Positions 10,049-20,718 of a stretch of DNA of 64,000 nt are shown here, in pieces. The translations under genes were made by a program, and so were the position numbers. Origin of the DNA: Sphingobacterium faecium (GTDB taxonomy: Bacteria; Bacteroidota; Bacteroidia; Sphingobacteriales; Sphingobacteriaceae). The stretch is taken from NCBI RefSeq assembly GCF_003054045.1, contig NZ_QBKH01000003.1, positions 558,001 to 622,000 of the forward strand, read 5' to 3'. How positions within the stretch are numbered: the first letter of the stretch is position 1; each line of letters opens with the position of its first letter. The notes beneath the pieces are model-generated. The model was not told the origin of the DNA, made no database searches, and saw only the letters and a program-made list of their open reading frames with translations.

Positions 10049-10591
10049 ATGAAAATTTTAAAATACTTTCTATTACTTTTTGTTGTCGTTGCTAGTCAAA
10101 GTATAGCACAAACAAAGTCTACAAAGAAAACTAGAATTAAAAGACCAGATATTATAGCACCGCCAGAAATTGTCATTCCTGAGGAATATAAAACGAGTGA
10201 AAATGTACCGCTTTTTCCTCTAGCTTTTGCTTGGCAAATAAATGCGGATACGACCTTAGCTCCAAATGTTATTTTTAGGGAAATTATCGAATTAAACGGT
10301 GACCAGGTAGACAGCAGAGTTTCCTTTAGAGATGTTGAAGTTAAATTGAAAAAGAGCGAACAAGAGAATTATAATGTACAGAACGACGTGCTATCTATGT
10401 TTGTCAAATTAGTTCAGTATGATGCAAAAATTGACCAGAATATGCTTTATCTCACGGATAGGAAGAACAAGATTTTGCGAACTTTTAAAATATTTTATGA
10501 TCAGCATAACCATATCGAACGCTTGCAAGATCTGAACACAAAAAAGTTCTATGAATCTACCCCGTTCGAAGGTGCTTCACCTTCTATGTAA
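10049..10591 (+). CDS. Exported protein of unknown function
   Basis: 180 residues with a signal peptide cleaved near SIAQ. The mature protein begins with a basic stretch and a proline-rich linker (APPEIVIPEEY), followed by a compact alpha/beta region. Its position 36 bases after the TPR gene suggests a shared transcript and perhaps a shared complex. Its length and Pro-rich start made me consider gliding-motility (GldN-type) proteins, but I see no diagnostic motif. Function not assigned. Confidence 0.55.
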   Translation: MKILKYFLLLFVVVASQSIAQTKSTKKTRIKRPDIIAPPEIVIPEEYKTSENVPLFPLAFAWQINADTTLAPNVIFREIIELNGDQVDSRVSFRDVEVKLKKSEQENYNVQNDVLSMFVKLVQYDAKIDQNMLYLTDRKNKILRTFKIFYDQHNHIERLQDLNTKKFYESTPFEGASPSM

Positions 10592-10720
10592 AAAAGTTAA
10601 AAATTGCTTTAATGTAAGTTGATGTCTAGTCATTATATTACAATTATAAAAAGCTTATAGGTTTGGGTATATTCCTCCAAAACAAAGCTAGACTTAGTTT
10701 GTTGTTTTTATATACATAAA

Positions 10721-11101
10721 ATGATACTAGATATGCTTAGAGTTATTCAAAATCTACCAGACCATGTATTTGGTGTACGTGCAAGCGGAGAGGTCACAGC
10801 AGATGACTTAAAAAATGTTTTATTACCCGGGCTAGAATCATTAACTGATCGTTATAACGAGATCTATTATCTTTTACTGTTGGAAACAGAGGTGCAAAAT
10901 TTTACAGCAGGTGCTTGGGTGCAAGATCTAATAGCGGGCTTGAAACATTTTACAGCTTGGAAAAAAATGGCTATCGTGACTGATCAAACAGCAGTAGAAA
11001 AATTTACGGATGCCTTTAGCTATATCAGTCCAGGAGAGGCTAAAGGTTATGAAATAAGTGAACTACAAGAAGCTATAGATTGGTTAAGCATAAAAAAGTA
11101 A
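10721..11101 (+). CDS. SpoIIAA-like (STAS/SEC14-like) protein
   Basis: 126 residues, no signal peptide. The order of elements matches the SpoIIAA-like family: GVRASGEVTADDLKNVLLPGLE, YYLLLLETE, AGAWVQDLIAGLKHF, WKKMAIVTDQ, and an amphipathic end with EAIDWL. These are small cytoplasmic proteins of uncertain function, sometimes suggested to bind lipids or act in stress responses. A second in-frame ATG lies 12 bases downstream. A long perfect hairpin follows about 80 bases after the stop. Confidence 0.75.
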   Translation: MILDMLRVIQNLPDHVFGVRASGEVTADDLKNVLLPGLESLTDRYNEIYYLLLLETEVQNFTAGAWVQDLIAGLKHFTAWKKMAIVTDQTAVEKFTDAFSYISPGEAKGYEISELQEAIDWLSIKK

Positions 11102-11180
11102 GAAAAGTTTATCCATTTATTGTAGGAGTTTAGGCTATAGAAGTGCCTAGGATTTATAGGGAATAAATAAATGGAATACA

Positions 11181-11224
11181 ATATAAATGGGTTACATCAT
11201 GTGATGTAACCCATTTATATTTTG
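11181..11224 (+). terminator. 19-bp perfect hairpin
   Basis: Two perfect 19-base arms (11181-11199 and 11202-11220) separated by only two bases, followed by ATTTT. It probably terminates the SpoIIAA-like gene. It lies about 165 bases before katG, on the same strand, so a role as attenuator or as a protein-binding palindrome for katG control is also possible. Confidence 0.65.
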
Positions 11225-11378
11225 GGAAAATATTTCATCAATAATGATACTGTTTATTGATTTATTTTCTTGAAGATTAGTTTTTTAAGGTAATTAAAAT
11301 TTCATTTGGGAATTTTTTTTGTTTAAATTTATTAGATTAGAATAACCAAAATTAGAAATTAAATTACTGATAAAATAG

Positions 11379-13670
<2,292 letters not shown>

Positions 13671-13753
13671 ATAAAGATTTGATTTTAGAATTCGTATTAT
13701 AGTTTTTTGATCTAAAATAATATTGAAATATGATCAATCCTAGTTTTTAACCT

Positions 13754-13791
13754 AAAAGTGCCTAAAGAATCTAGTTCTTTGGGCATTTTTT
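13754..13791. terminator. Terminator between katG and the regulator gene
   Basis: An imperfect stem, AAAGTGCCTAAAGAA against TTCTTTGGGCATTTT, with a 4-5 base loop and a T run. It lies between the convergent ends of katG and the SufR-like gene and touches the latter's stop codon. Confidence 0.75.
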
Positions 13792-14428
13792 ATGCTTCAT
13801 TATTCCCCATGTTTTTAGAAAGAGCGATCCGATAAGCACACCGTCTAGCACCAGCTACTATGTGGTCGGTACGGTGAATAGAAACACTTTCTCCTAAAAC
13901 GGACTGGAAAATTTGTAATTCTGAATTACAAAACCCTTGACAAGCTTTTGCCGCTGCACAAATGGGACAATGATTTTCGACCAGTAGATATCCTTCTTCA
14001 TCTTCAGAATAATCTGCCATATACCCCTCACGTGTACGAATAGCAACCAAACGGGCGATTTTAGAGTTTAGATCGGGTAGAGGATCGATCTCTTCATGAT
14101 ATCTTTTTTTACCTGTTACCTCATTAGCATCAATAATCGTTTGTAAAGCATCCTTGCCCATTGCATCTTTGATGATTGTTAATAATTTAACAGTCAATTC
14201 AGCATGAGTATCCGGAAATTTCCGATTTCCGATTTCTGAAATCGTAAAATACTTTTGAGGCCTTCCAACTCCTTTCGATTCTGTTTCAACTTCTATTAAG
14301 CCTTCTTCCATAAACTTAACGAGTTGTTGTCGAACACCTTCCTTAGTTATTTTTAATTCATGGGCAATGTCGAGTGCCGTTAGAGGCCCACGCATTTTCA
14401 GTAACATTAAAATTCGATTTGTCGTCAT
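13790..14428 (-). CDS. SufR-like iron-sulfur HTH regulator
   Basis: 212 residues from the ATG at 14428; a longer frame would need a TTG at 14494 that reads through the operator. The N-terminal winged helix-turn-helix (residues about 4-65) carries LTALDIAHELKITKEGVRQQL and the wing GVGRPQKYF, as in the COG2345/SufR group. The C-terminal region has Cys154, Cys157, Cys163, Cys167 and Cys197. From memory, SufR-type [Fe-S] repressors carry C-x12-C-x13-C-x14-C. Here C154-x12-C167 fits and Cys197 is near the last position, but the third Cys is absent, while extra Cys occur. It is divergent from an RND efflux operon, with a perfect inverted repeat just before its start codon. It probably represses itself and the pump in response to redox state, iron, or a ligand. 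Confidence 0.8.
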   Translation of the reverse strand: MTTNRILMLLKMRGPLTALDIAHELKITKEGVRQQLVKFMEEGLIEVETESKGVGRPQKYFTISEIGNRKFPDTHAELTVKLLTIIKDAMGKDALQTIIDANEVTGKKRYHEEIDPLPDLNSKIARLVAIRTREGYMADYSEDEEGYLLVENHCPICAAAKACQGFCNSELQIFQSVLGESVSIHRTDHIVAGARRCAYRIALSKNMGNNEA

Positions 14429-14430
14429 AA

Positions 14431-14464
14431 AATAATAAAACAAGTATTTAGTTGTTTTATTATT
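14431..14464. promoter_or_regulatory. Inverted-repeat operator
   Basis: A perfect 13-bp inverted repeat (arms 14431-14443 and 14452-14464, core AAAACAA-N8-TTGTTTT). It sits three bases before the regulator start and overlaps the -33 element of a promoter reading toward the efflux operon. Its centre, CAAG-N6-GTTG, differs by one base from the CAAC-N6-GTTG reported for cyanobacterial SufR (from memory). Probable binding site of the adjacent regulator. Confidence 0.65.
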
Positions 14465-14481
14465 CAAAATTACTACTTTTG
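14452..14481 (+). promoter_or_regulatory. Promoter toward the RND efflux operon
   Basis: Bacteroidota-type promoter: TTG at 14452-14454, a 19-base spacer, and TACTTTTG (TAnnTTTG) at 14474-14481. It reads toward the efflux genes and would leave a leader of about 365 bases. That leader contains a C-rich/G-rich patch near 14730-14765 in which I recognise no RNA family. Confidence 0.55.
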
Positions 14482-14853
14482 TTACACTTATCAAAATGGA
14501 TAATTTTAAGCATAGACTTCCAATTATAAATTTGATGAATGTAAAGTAAGAATTGTAATATTTATTTTATGTGGATTGATACATCAAAAATACACCTTCC
14601 TAAACAAATAACTCAAGGAGTTCATTTTGCCTTTATAATTGTGGTTCCGTACTGGAATACGCTGAAGAGGTAATAACCCTCGCGCAAAAGATGAACATAT
14701 AGATTTCATCATCTAAATATTTAAAATATCCCCAACCCCAAAACAGGTTTGAGCGGGGGAACGGGATAACTATGTCTTGTTATTAATACCATGTTGTGGT
14801 CTAAAAATCTCATTATTAAATTTTTACATATTGTTTATTCAAAAATTATTACC

Positions 14854-15978
14854 ATGGAAAAAACACACTTATATCTATTATTCTTTCTTTTCATAGGATT
14901 AATATCTTGTGAATCGAAAAAGGAGTCTCCTACAAATAAAATTTCTTCATATCCAGTGTTAACGTTAAATGCGCAGAAAGCGGATTTGTATGTTGAATTT
15001 CCAGCTACATTAGAAGGGATACAAACTGTTGAGATTCGATCCAAAATAGATGGTTACATCGAGGAGGTGTTTGTCGAGGAGGGTAGTCTGGTCAAGATAG
15101 GACAAAAGCTATTTAAAATTGATGCCAACCGTTTTGTCCAAGATGTTAATCAGCGAAAATCAGCGGTGCTAGCTGTCGAGGCTGCTTTGGAGACGGCTAG
15201 TATTCAAGTTTTGCGAACACAGGCTTTAGTCGACAAAAAAATAGTGAATTCATTTGAATTGACTACAGCAAGAAATGTGGAACGCGTGAAGAAAGCAGAG
15301 CTTAACCAAGCTAAAGCTGCTTTGTCCGATGCGCAATCACAATTGGGATTTACACAGATTGTAAGTCCAATTACGGGTATTGTAGGTCGTCTTCCTCTTA
15401 AAAAAGGTAGCCTAGTCAGTAGTAATTCTGAGATGGCCTTAACCACAATTGCCAATACAAGAGAAGTATATGCACACTTTTCATTAAGTCAGAAACAGTT
15501 AAATGGCTTTTTAGATCAATATACAGGTCGAAATATGGCTGAAAAATTGAAAAATATGCCTTCTGTTACTTTGAGAACAGCAGATGGAAATGATTACATG
15601 CCCCAGGGGAAAATTCAAAGCTTAAGTGGTGTGATGAGCAGGGAAACAGGTTCTGCTAATTTTAGAGCATTGTTTCCTAATCCTGAAGGACTTTTATGGA
15701 GTGGCGCCAGTGCGATACTTCGTATACCTACTACTATTGATCAAGCAATTTTCCTTCCTAAAAAAGCTGTTTTTGAAATCCAGGGAAATTACTTTGTTTA
15801 TAAAGTAGGTCCAAAGAATATTGTCAATCACACTGAAATAGTGTTGTATCCAACCTCAACGGAACAAGAATATGTTGTAAAAAGTGGGCTTCATATTGGA
15901 GATATTGTCATTACAGAAGGTATTGGGACTTTAAGTAATGGGATGGAGATAAAACCGGCCCCTATTTCGAATAAATAA
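14854..15978 (+). CDS. RND efflux periplasmic adaptor (membrane fusion) lipoprotein
   Basis: 374 residues from the ATG at 14854, which gives a lipoprotein signal peptide with lipobox LISC; a further 21 in-frame codons upstream would spoil it. The adaptor order is clear: a first lipoyl half (VEIRSKIDGYIEEVFVEEGSLVKIGQKLF), an alpha-hairpin (about residues 95-150), the second lipoyl half (IVSPITGIVGRLPLKKGSLV), a beta-barrel and a membrane-proximal end. It links the inner-membrane pump to the outer-membrane channel. First gene of a three-gene operon, 12 bases before the permease. Confidence 0.95.
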   Translation: MEKTHLYLLFFLFIGLISCESKKESPTNKISSYPVLTLNAQKADLYVEFPATLEGIQTVEIRSKIDGYIEEVFVEEGSLVKIGQKLFKIDANRFVQDVNQRKSAVLAVEAALETASIQVLRTQALVDKKIVNSFELTTARNVERVKKAELNQAKAALSDAQSQLGFTQIVSPITGIVGRLPLKKGSLVSSNSEMALTTIANTREVYAHFSLSQKQLNGFLDQYTGRNMAEKLKNMPSVTLRTADGNDYMPQGKIQSLSGVMSRETGSANFRALFPNPEGLLWSGASAILRIPTTIDQAIFLPKKAVFEIQGNYFVYKVGPKNIVNHTEIVLYPTSTEQEYVVKSGLHIGDIVITEGIGTLSNGMEIKPAPISNK

Positions 15979-15990
15979 AATAGAAAAAAA

Positions 15991-18900
15991 ATGTTAAAAA
16001 AATTCATAGAAAATCCGGTATTATCCACGGTAATATCGATTATAATTGTGATGCTTGGTGTTTTAGGATTGTTATCGCTACCCATTTCACAATATCCTGA
16101 AATTGCACCTCCTACAGTAGTGGTAACAGCCTCTTATCAAGGAGCAAATGCCAATGTGGTCATGAAAAGTGTCATTATACCTTTAGAGGAACAAATTAAT
16201 GGTGTTGAAAATATGACTTATATGACCTCTACTGCCAGTAATAACGGAACAGCTGCTATCACTATATTTTTTAAACAAGGAACTAATGCAGATATGGCGG
16301 CAGTGAATGTCCAAAATCGGGTTAGTAAGGCAACTAGTTTATTACCTGCTGAAGTTATTAAATCTGGAATTACCACCAGTAAGCAGTTGAGTAGTACAGC
16401 ATTTAGTTTCTTATTGTATAGTAAAGATGGAAAGTATGACCGTAAATTTCTCGATAATTACTTACGTATAAATATTATGCCTCAGATGAAGCGCGTAGAA
16501 GGGGTTGGTGCAGCAGAGATCTATAGTGATCAAGAGTATTCCATGCGTATTTGGTTGAAACCAGATGTCATGGCGACTCATGGTTTAATACCAGAAGATA
16601 TTATAACTGCTTTGAAAGAACAGAATATAGAGGCTGCACCAGGTAAAATAGGAGAGAATAGCCGTCAATCTTTACAGTATGCATTGAAATTCACGGGTCG
16701 CCTTGAGGATCCAGAGCAATTTGAAAATATCATTTTGAAAAGTGGTGTATCTGGAGATTATTTACGGTTAAAAGAAGTTGCAGATGTAGAATTTGGTGCG
16801 CTTGATTATACGACTTCATTGATAACACAAGGTAAGCTCTCGTCTGGAGGAGCGATAAGTCAAATTTCAGGTTCAAACGCAAGAGAATTGATTATTGCTT
16901 GTGAAAATATTTTGAAAGAAGCTTCTAAAGATTTTCCTCCCGGTGTGGAGTATCATACTTTTTTAAATGCCAATGAGTTTTTAGATGCATCGGTTGAGAA
17001 AGTTATTTATACAATCATCGAGGCGTTTATATTGGTTTTCTTAGTTGTTTTTCTTTTTTTACAAGATTTGCGTTCTACCCTTATTCCTGCCATAGCCGTT
17101 CCAGTAGCTATTATAGGAACATTTTTTTTCTTAAAACTCTTTGGCTTTACGATTAATTTATTGACTCTATTTGCACTTGTGTTAGCTATTGGTATTGTGG
17201 TAGATGATGCAATTGTCGTAGTTGAGGCGGTACATGCAAAACTTGATCAAGGGGCTAAGTCTGCAAAAAAAGCAACTCTGCATGCCATGAGTGAGATTAG
17301 TGGAGCTATTGTTTCGATTACCTTGATCATGTCGGCTGTATTTGTTCCTGTTACTTTTATAACCGGTTCCGCAGGTGTCTTTTATAAACAATTTGGTTTA
17401 ACGCTAGCTGTGGCTATTATTATTTCGGCGATTAATGCCTTGACTCTAAGTCCAGCATTATGTGCTTTATTATTGAAACCACATACAGCTGATGCTGAAA
17501 ACCACAAAGGTTTTATTCCTAAATTTTTTACAGGTTTTAATATCGCCTTTGAAGTTGTGACTAAAAAATATGTAGGAGTGGTGCGCTTTTTAATACGACG
17601 CAAATGGATTTCTTTTGTTGGTATTGTAGCCTTTGCATTGTTATTTTATACCTTAATAAAAACCACGCCAACGGGGTTTGTTCCTAATGAAGATGGCGGT
17701 GCGATCTTTGGAAATGTTGTTTTACCTCCAGCCTCAACTTTGGAACGTACTGAAAAGATCGCTTTCGAGGTTGATAGTATCGCCCGTAGCATACCAGAAA
17801 TTGAATTATCCTCGACATTGTCTGGAATGGATTTACTGCACGGTACCGGTGGATCTTATGGTGCCTTGTTCATCCGTTTAAAGCCTTGGAAAGAACGTAA
17901 AGGAAAAGATCAAAGTGCAGCAGCGATTGTTCAAAAATTATTTGAAAAGACAGCTCATATCAAAGGTGCAAGTGTTATTTTCTTTGCGGCACCGACTTTA
18001 CAGGGATTTGGAAATAGCAATGGTTTTGAAGTGCAGTTGCAAGATAAAACAGGAGGAAGTTATTTGCAATTTAACGAAAATATTGATCAATTTATTACTG
18101 CCCTGAGCAAACGTCCAGAGATTAATTATGCGACGAGTTCATTTAATGTTGGTTTCCCTGAATTGGAAATTAATATCAATGTAGCGCAGTGTAAAACTGC
18201 TGGTGTGAGCGTCAATACCGTGTTGACCACTTTGCAAGGATACTTTGGTGGTATTTATGCCTCAGATCTCAATCGCTTTGGAAAGCAGTATCGTGTGATG
18301 ATGCAGGCTGGAGCTGATTATAGAGCAAAGGAGGAAGATATCAATAAAATTTATGTGCGTACGATAAAAGGTAATATGGCGCCAATTGCTGAGTTTGTAA
18401 CCTTGAAAAAAACTTATGGGCCAGAATTTATTCAACGATTTAACCTATTTACCTCCAGTACCATTACAGGAATCCCAAATGTGGGTTATAGTTCTGGCGA
18501 TGCTATTAAAGCCATAGAAGAGACAGCCGCTCAAACATTAGATCGTGGCTATTCGTACGAATTTTCAGGATTGACGCGTGAAGAATTATCCAGCGGTAGC
18601 CAAACGGTTTTAATTTTTTCCCTTTGCCTTCTTTTTATATACTTTCTTTTAAGTGCACAGTATAAAAGTTATATTCTTCCATTTTCAGTACTCTTGTCAT
18701 TACCTATTGGTCTAGCGGGGGCATTTGCTTTTGCGCAATTATTTGGAATTGATAATAACATTTTTTTACAAATCAGTCTAATTATGCTGATTGGTCTATT
18801 AGCAAAGAATGCGATTTTGATTGTAGAATTTGCTCTTTTACATCGTCTGAGTGGTAGAACTTTGGTTCAGTCCGCTATTTATGGAGCAAAGTCGCGATTA

Positions 18901-19131
18901 AGACCTATTTTGATGACTTCCTTTGCTTTCATTTTCGGATTGATTCCTTTGATGTTAGCAACTGGAGCTGGTGCGCTAAGTAATAAGTCTATTGGGACTG
19001 CTGCAGTAGGGGGTATGTTGATTGGGACTGTATTTGGTGTTTTTGTAATACCTATTCTTTTTATAGTATTCCAAGGTTTACAAGAAAAGATTTCAGGTGT
19101 GAAAATATCCGATCAATCAGCTCGTGCCTGA
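15991..19131 (+). CDS. RND multidrug efflux permease (HAE1 type)
   Basis: 1046 residues, the normal AcrB/MexB length, with 12 membrane segments and two large periplasmic loops. The start LKKFIENPVLSTVISIIIV and the QYPEIAPPTVVVTASYQGAN motif are typical of HAE1 pumps. Proton-relay residues are present: the Asp pair in TM4 (GIVVDDAIVVVEAV) and the Lys in TM10 (LLAKNAILIVEF). It forms a proton-driven tripartite exporter with the adaptor and the TolC-like protein on either side. Substrate range not predictable. Regulation probably by the divergent SufR-like protein. Confidence 0.96.
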   Translation: MLKKFIENPVLSTVISIIIVMLGVLGLLSLPISQYPEIAPPTVVVTASYQGANANVVMKSVIIPLEEQINGVENMTYMTSTASNNGTAAITIFFKQGTNADMAAVNVQNRVSKATSLLPAEVIKSGITTSKQLSSTAFSFLLYSKDGKYDRKFLDNYLRINIMPQMKRVEGVGAAEIYSDQEYSMRIWLKPDVMATHGLIPEDIITALKEQNIEAAPGKIGENSRQSLQYALKFTGRLEDPEQFENIILKSGVSGDYLRLKEVADVEFGALDYTTSLITQGKLSSGGAISQISGSNARELIIACENILKEASKDFPPGVEYHTFLNANEFLDASVEKVIYTIIEAFILVFLVVFLFLQDLRSTLIPAIAVPVAIIGTFFFLKLFGFTINLLTLFALVLAIGIVVDDAIVVVEAVHAKLDQGAKSAKKATLHAMSEISGAIVSITLIMSAVFVPVTFITGSAGVFYKQFGLTLAVAIIISAINALTLSPALCALLLKPHTADAENHKGFIPKFFTGFNIAFEVVTKKYVGVVRFLIRRKWISFVGIVAFALLFYTLIKTTPTGFVPNEDGGAIFGNVVLPPASTLERTEKIAFEVDSIARSIPEIELSSTLSGMDLLHGTGGSYGALFIRLKPWKERKGKDQSAAAIVQKLFEKTAHIKGASVIFFAAPTLQGFGNSNGFEVQLQDKTGGSYLQFNENIDQFITALSKRPEINYATSSFNVGFPELEININVAQCKTAGVSVNTVLTTLQGYFGGIYASDLNRFGKQYRVMMQAGADYRAKEEDINKIYVRTIKGNMAPIAEFVTLKKTYGPEFIQRFNLFTSSTITGIPNVGYSSGDAIKAIEETAAQTLDRGYSYEFSGLTREELSSGSQTVLIFSLCLLFIYFLLSAQYKSYILPFSVLLSLPIGLAGAFAFAQLFGIDNNIFLQISLIMLIGLLAKNAILIVEFALLHRLSGRTLVQSAIYGAKSRLRPILMTSFAFIFGLIPLMLATGAGALSNKSIGTAAVGGMLIGTVFGVFVIPILFIVFQGLQEKISGVKISDQSARA

Positions 19132-19182
19132 GAAGATATATAATAAAAAATGACAATCACTTTTAAAATAAATTCAATTTAG

Positions 19183-20613
19183 ATGATAAATATGCCTTAT
19201 AAAATAATGGTGCTTGTTATGATCGGCCTGGTTAGTTGGAGTTCCTGCCAGATAACACGCCCATATGCATCACCAGAAAATAAAGTGAATGAACGTTATC
19301 ATTCCCCTATGTCCAACCCTAAGGATACCACAGGTCAATCGTCTTTAGAGATCGATACCATGAATATGGCTACTTTAAAATGGTCTGAAATTTTTACTGA
19401 TACCCTTTTGCAGGGATTGATAGCAGAAGGACTAAAAGCAAATATCGATATCAAAATAGCTGTTGAACGTATAACAGAAGCTCAGGTTAATTTACGTTTG
19501 CAAAAGGCAGCATTTTTGCCCTCATTGAACACTAATATATCCGCAAATTCTCAACAATATCCTACTTTTCAAAGTTTTGGTTTTCCCAGAAATAATACAC
19601 AGTATGATGTGCGGTTAAGCACCGATTGGGAAATTGATATCTGGGGTAAACTAGGGAGTGCTAAACGTGCTGCTTTATCTCAGCTATTGGCTACTGATGC
19701 AGCAAAACGTGCTGTACAGACGCAATTGATTGCAGATATTGCGTCAAATTATTATGAACTATTGGCGTTGGATCAACAGTTGCTGATTATAAAAAAAACA
19801 GCTGAAAATCGGGCTGAGGATGCAGCTGCCATTGAAATGCTTTTTGAAAATGCATTGCTTAATGGAGTAGCAGTTGTACAAAGTAAAGCTAATTTTTATG
19901 AAGCTAAATTGGATATTCCAGATATTGAGCAAAAAATAAAAGAAAAAGAACATCGTCTTAGTTTTTTAGTGGCTCGAAATCCAGGTACAATCATACGTCA
20001 ATCATTAAAGGAACAGCAGGTTGAATATGATCTAAAACCAGGTATTCCTGCACAACTCTTAGCGCATCGTCCAGATGTACAAATGGCAGAATTAAATTTC
20101 AGAACAGCATTTGAGGAAACGAACGTAGCCCGTACCTACTTCTACCCCGTTTTAAAAATAACTGCTTCTGGAGGTTTTTCAAATCTTGGTTGGAACCAAT
20201 GGTTTTCAAGTAACAGTCTTTTTGGTTCCATCGCTGGTGGTTTGACACAGTCAATCTTTAATAAAGGTGCTAATCAAGCACGTTTATCTACCGCTCAATC
20301 TAGACAGCAACAAGCTTTATATCAATTTGAAAAATCCCTATTGATTGCCAGTCAAGAAGTGTCTAATGCTCTTTTTGAATATGATACTGCTTTACAAAAA
20401 GAAAAATCGAGGAGAAAACAGTTGGATGCCTTATCCCAAGCACTTGAATTTAATAAGGAACTGTTTCTAAACCATCAACAAACTAATTATACAGATGTGT
20501 TGGCTGCGGAACAAAATCTTTTAAAGGCACAATTGAAAGATATTGATGACCAAAGCCAAAAATTATATGCGGTAGTTCAACTATATCGTGCATTGGGTGG
20601 CGGTTGGGATTAA
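19183..20613 (+). CDS. TolC-like outer-membrane efflux lipoprotein (NodT type)
   Basis: 476 residues. The N-terminus has a lipobox (WSSC). Two outer-membrane efflux repeats follow, with family landmarks WSEIFTDTLLQGLI, LSTDWEIDIWGKLGSAKRAA and AHRPDVQMAELNFRTA in the middle. The end LYRALGGGWD is characteristic of NodT-family channels. It completes the RND tripartite system; the gap to the permease gene is about 50 bases. The start at 19183 or an in-frame ATG nine bases later are both possible. Confidence 0.94.
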   Translation: MINMPYKIMVLVMIGLVSWSSCQITRPYASPENKVNERYHSPMSNPKDTTGQSSLEIDTMNMATLKWSEIFTDTLLQGLIAEGLKANIDIKIAVERITEAQVNLRLQKAAFLPSLNTNISANSQQYPTFQSFGFPRNNTQYDVRLSTDWEIDIWGKLGSAKRAALSQLLATDAAKRAVQTQLIADIASNYYELLALDQQLLIIKKTAENRAEDAAAIEMLFENALLNGVAVVQSKANFYEAKLDIPDIEQKIKEKEHRLSFLVARNPGTIIRQSLKEQQVEYDLKPGIPAQLLAHRPDVQMAELNFRTAFEETNVARTYFYPVLKITASGGFSNLGWNQWFSSNSLFGSIAGGLTQSIFNKGANQARLSTAQSRQQQALYQFEKSLLIASQEVSNALFEYDTALQKEKSRRKQLDALSQALEFNKELFLNHQQTNYTDVLAAEQNLLKAQLKDIDDQSQKLYAVVQLYRALGGGWD

Positions 20614-20620
20614 TTAGGAT

Positions 20621-20670
20621 ATGGAGAAGGTCTATTCGATTAAATTAAGGACTAGACCTTCCCCATTCTA
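20621..20670. terminator. Hairpin after the efflux operon
   Basis: 14-base arms with one mismatch (20621-20634 and 20653-20666) around an 18-base loop, between two convergent genes. The T tract is weak, so this is a moderate terminator call. Confidence 0.5.
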
Positions 20671-20718
20671 TATTATTAGATCCATCAATCTCGAGGTTGC
20701 CACATCACATATAGAACT

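Noticed and set aside
14482..14853. Riboswitch or structured leader upstream of the efflux genes
   Set aside because: There is a C-rich/G-rich patch near 14730-14765, but no conserved RNA core was recognised, so no RNA feature is claimed.
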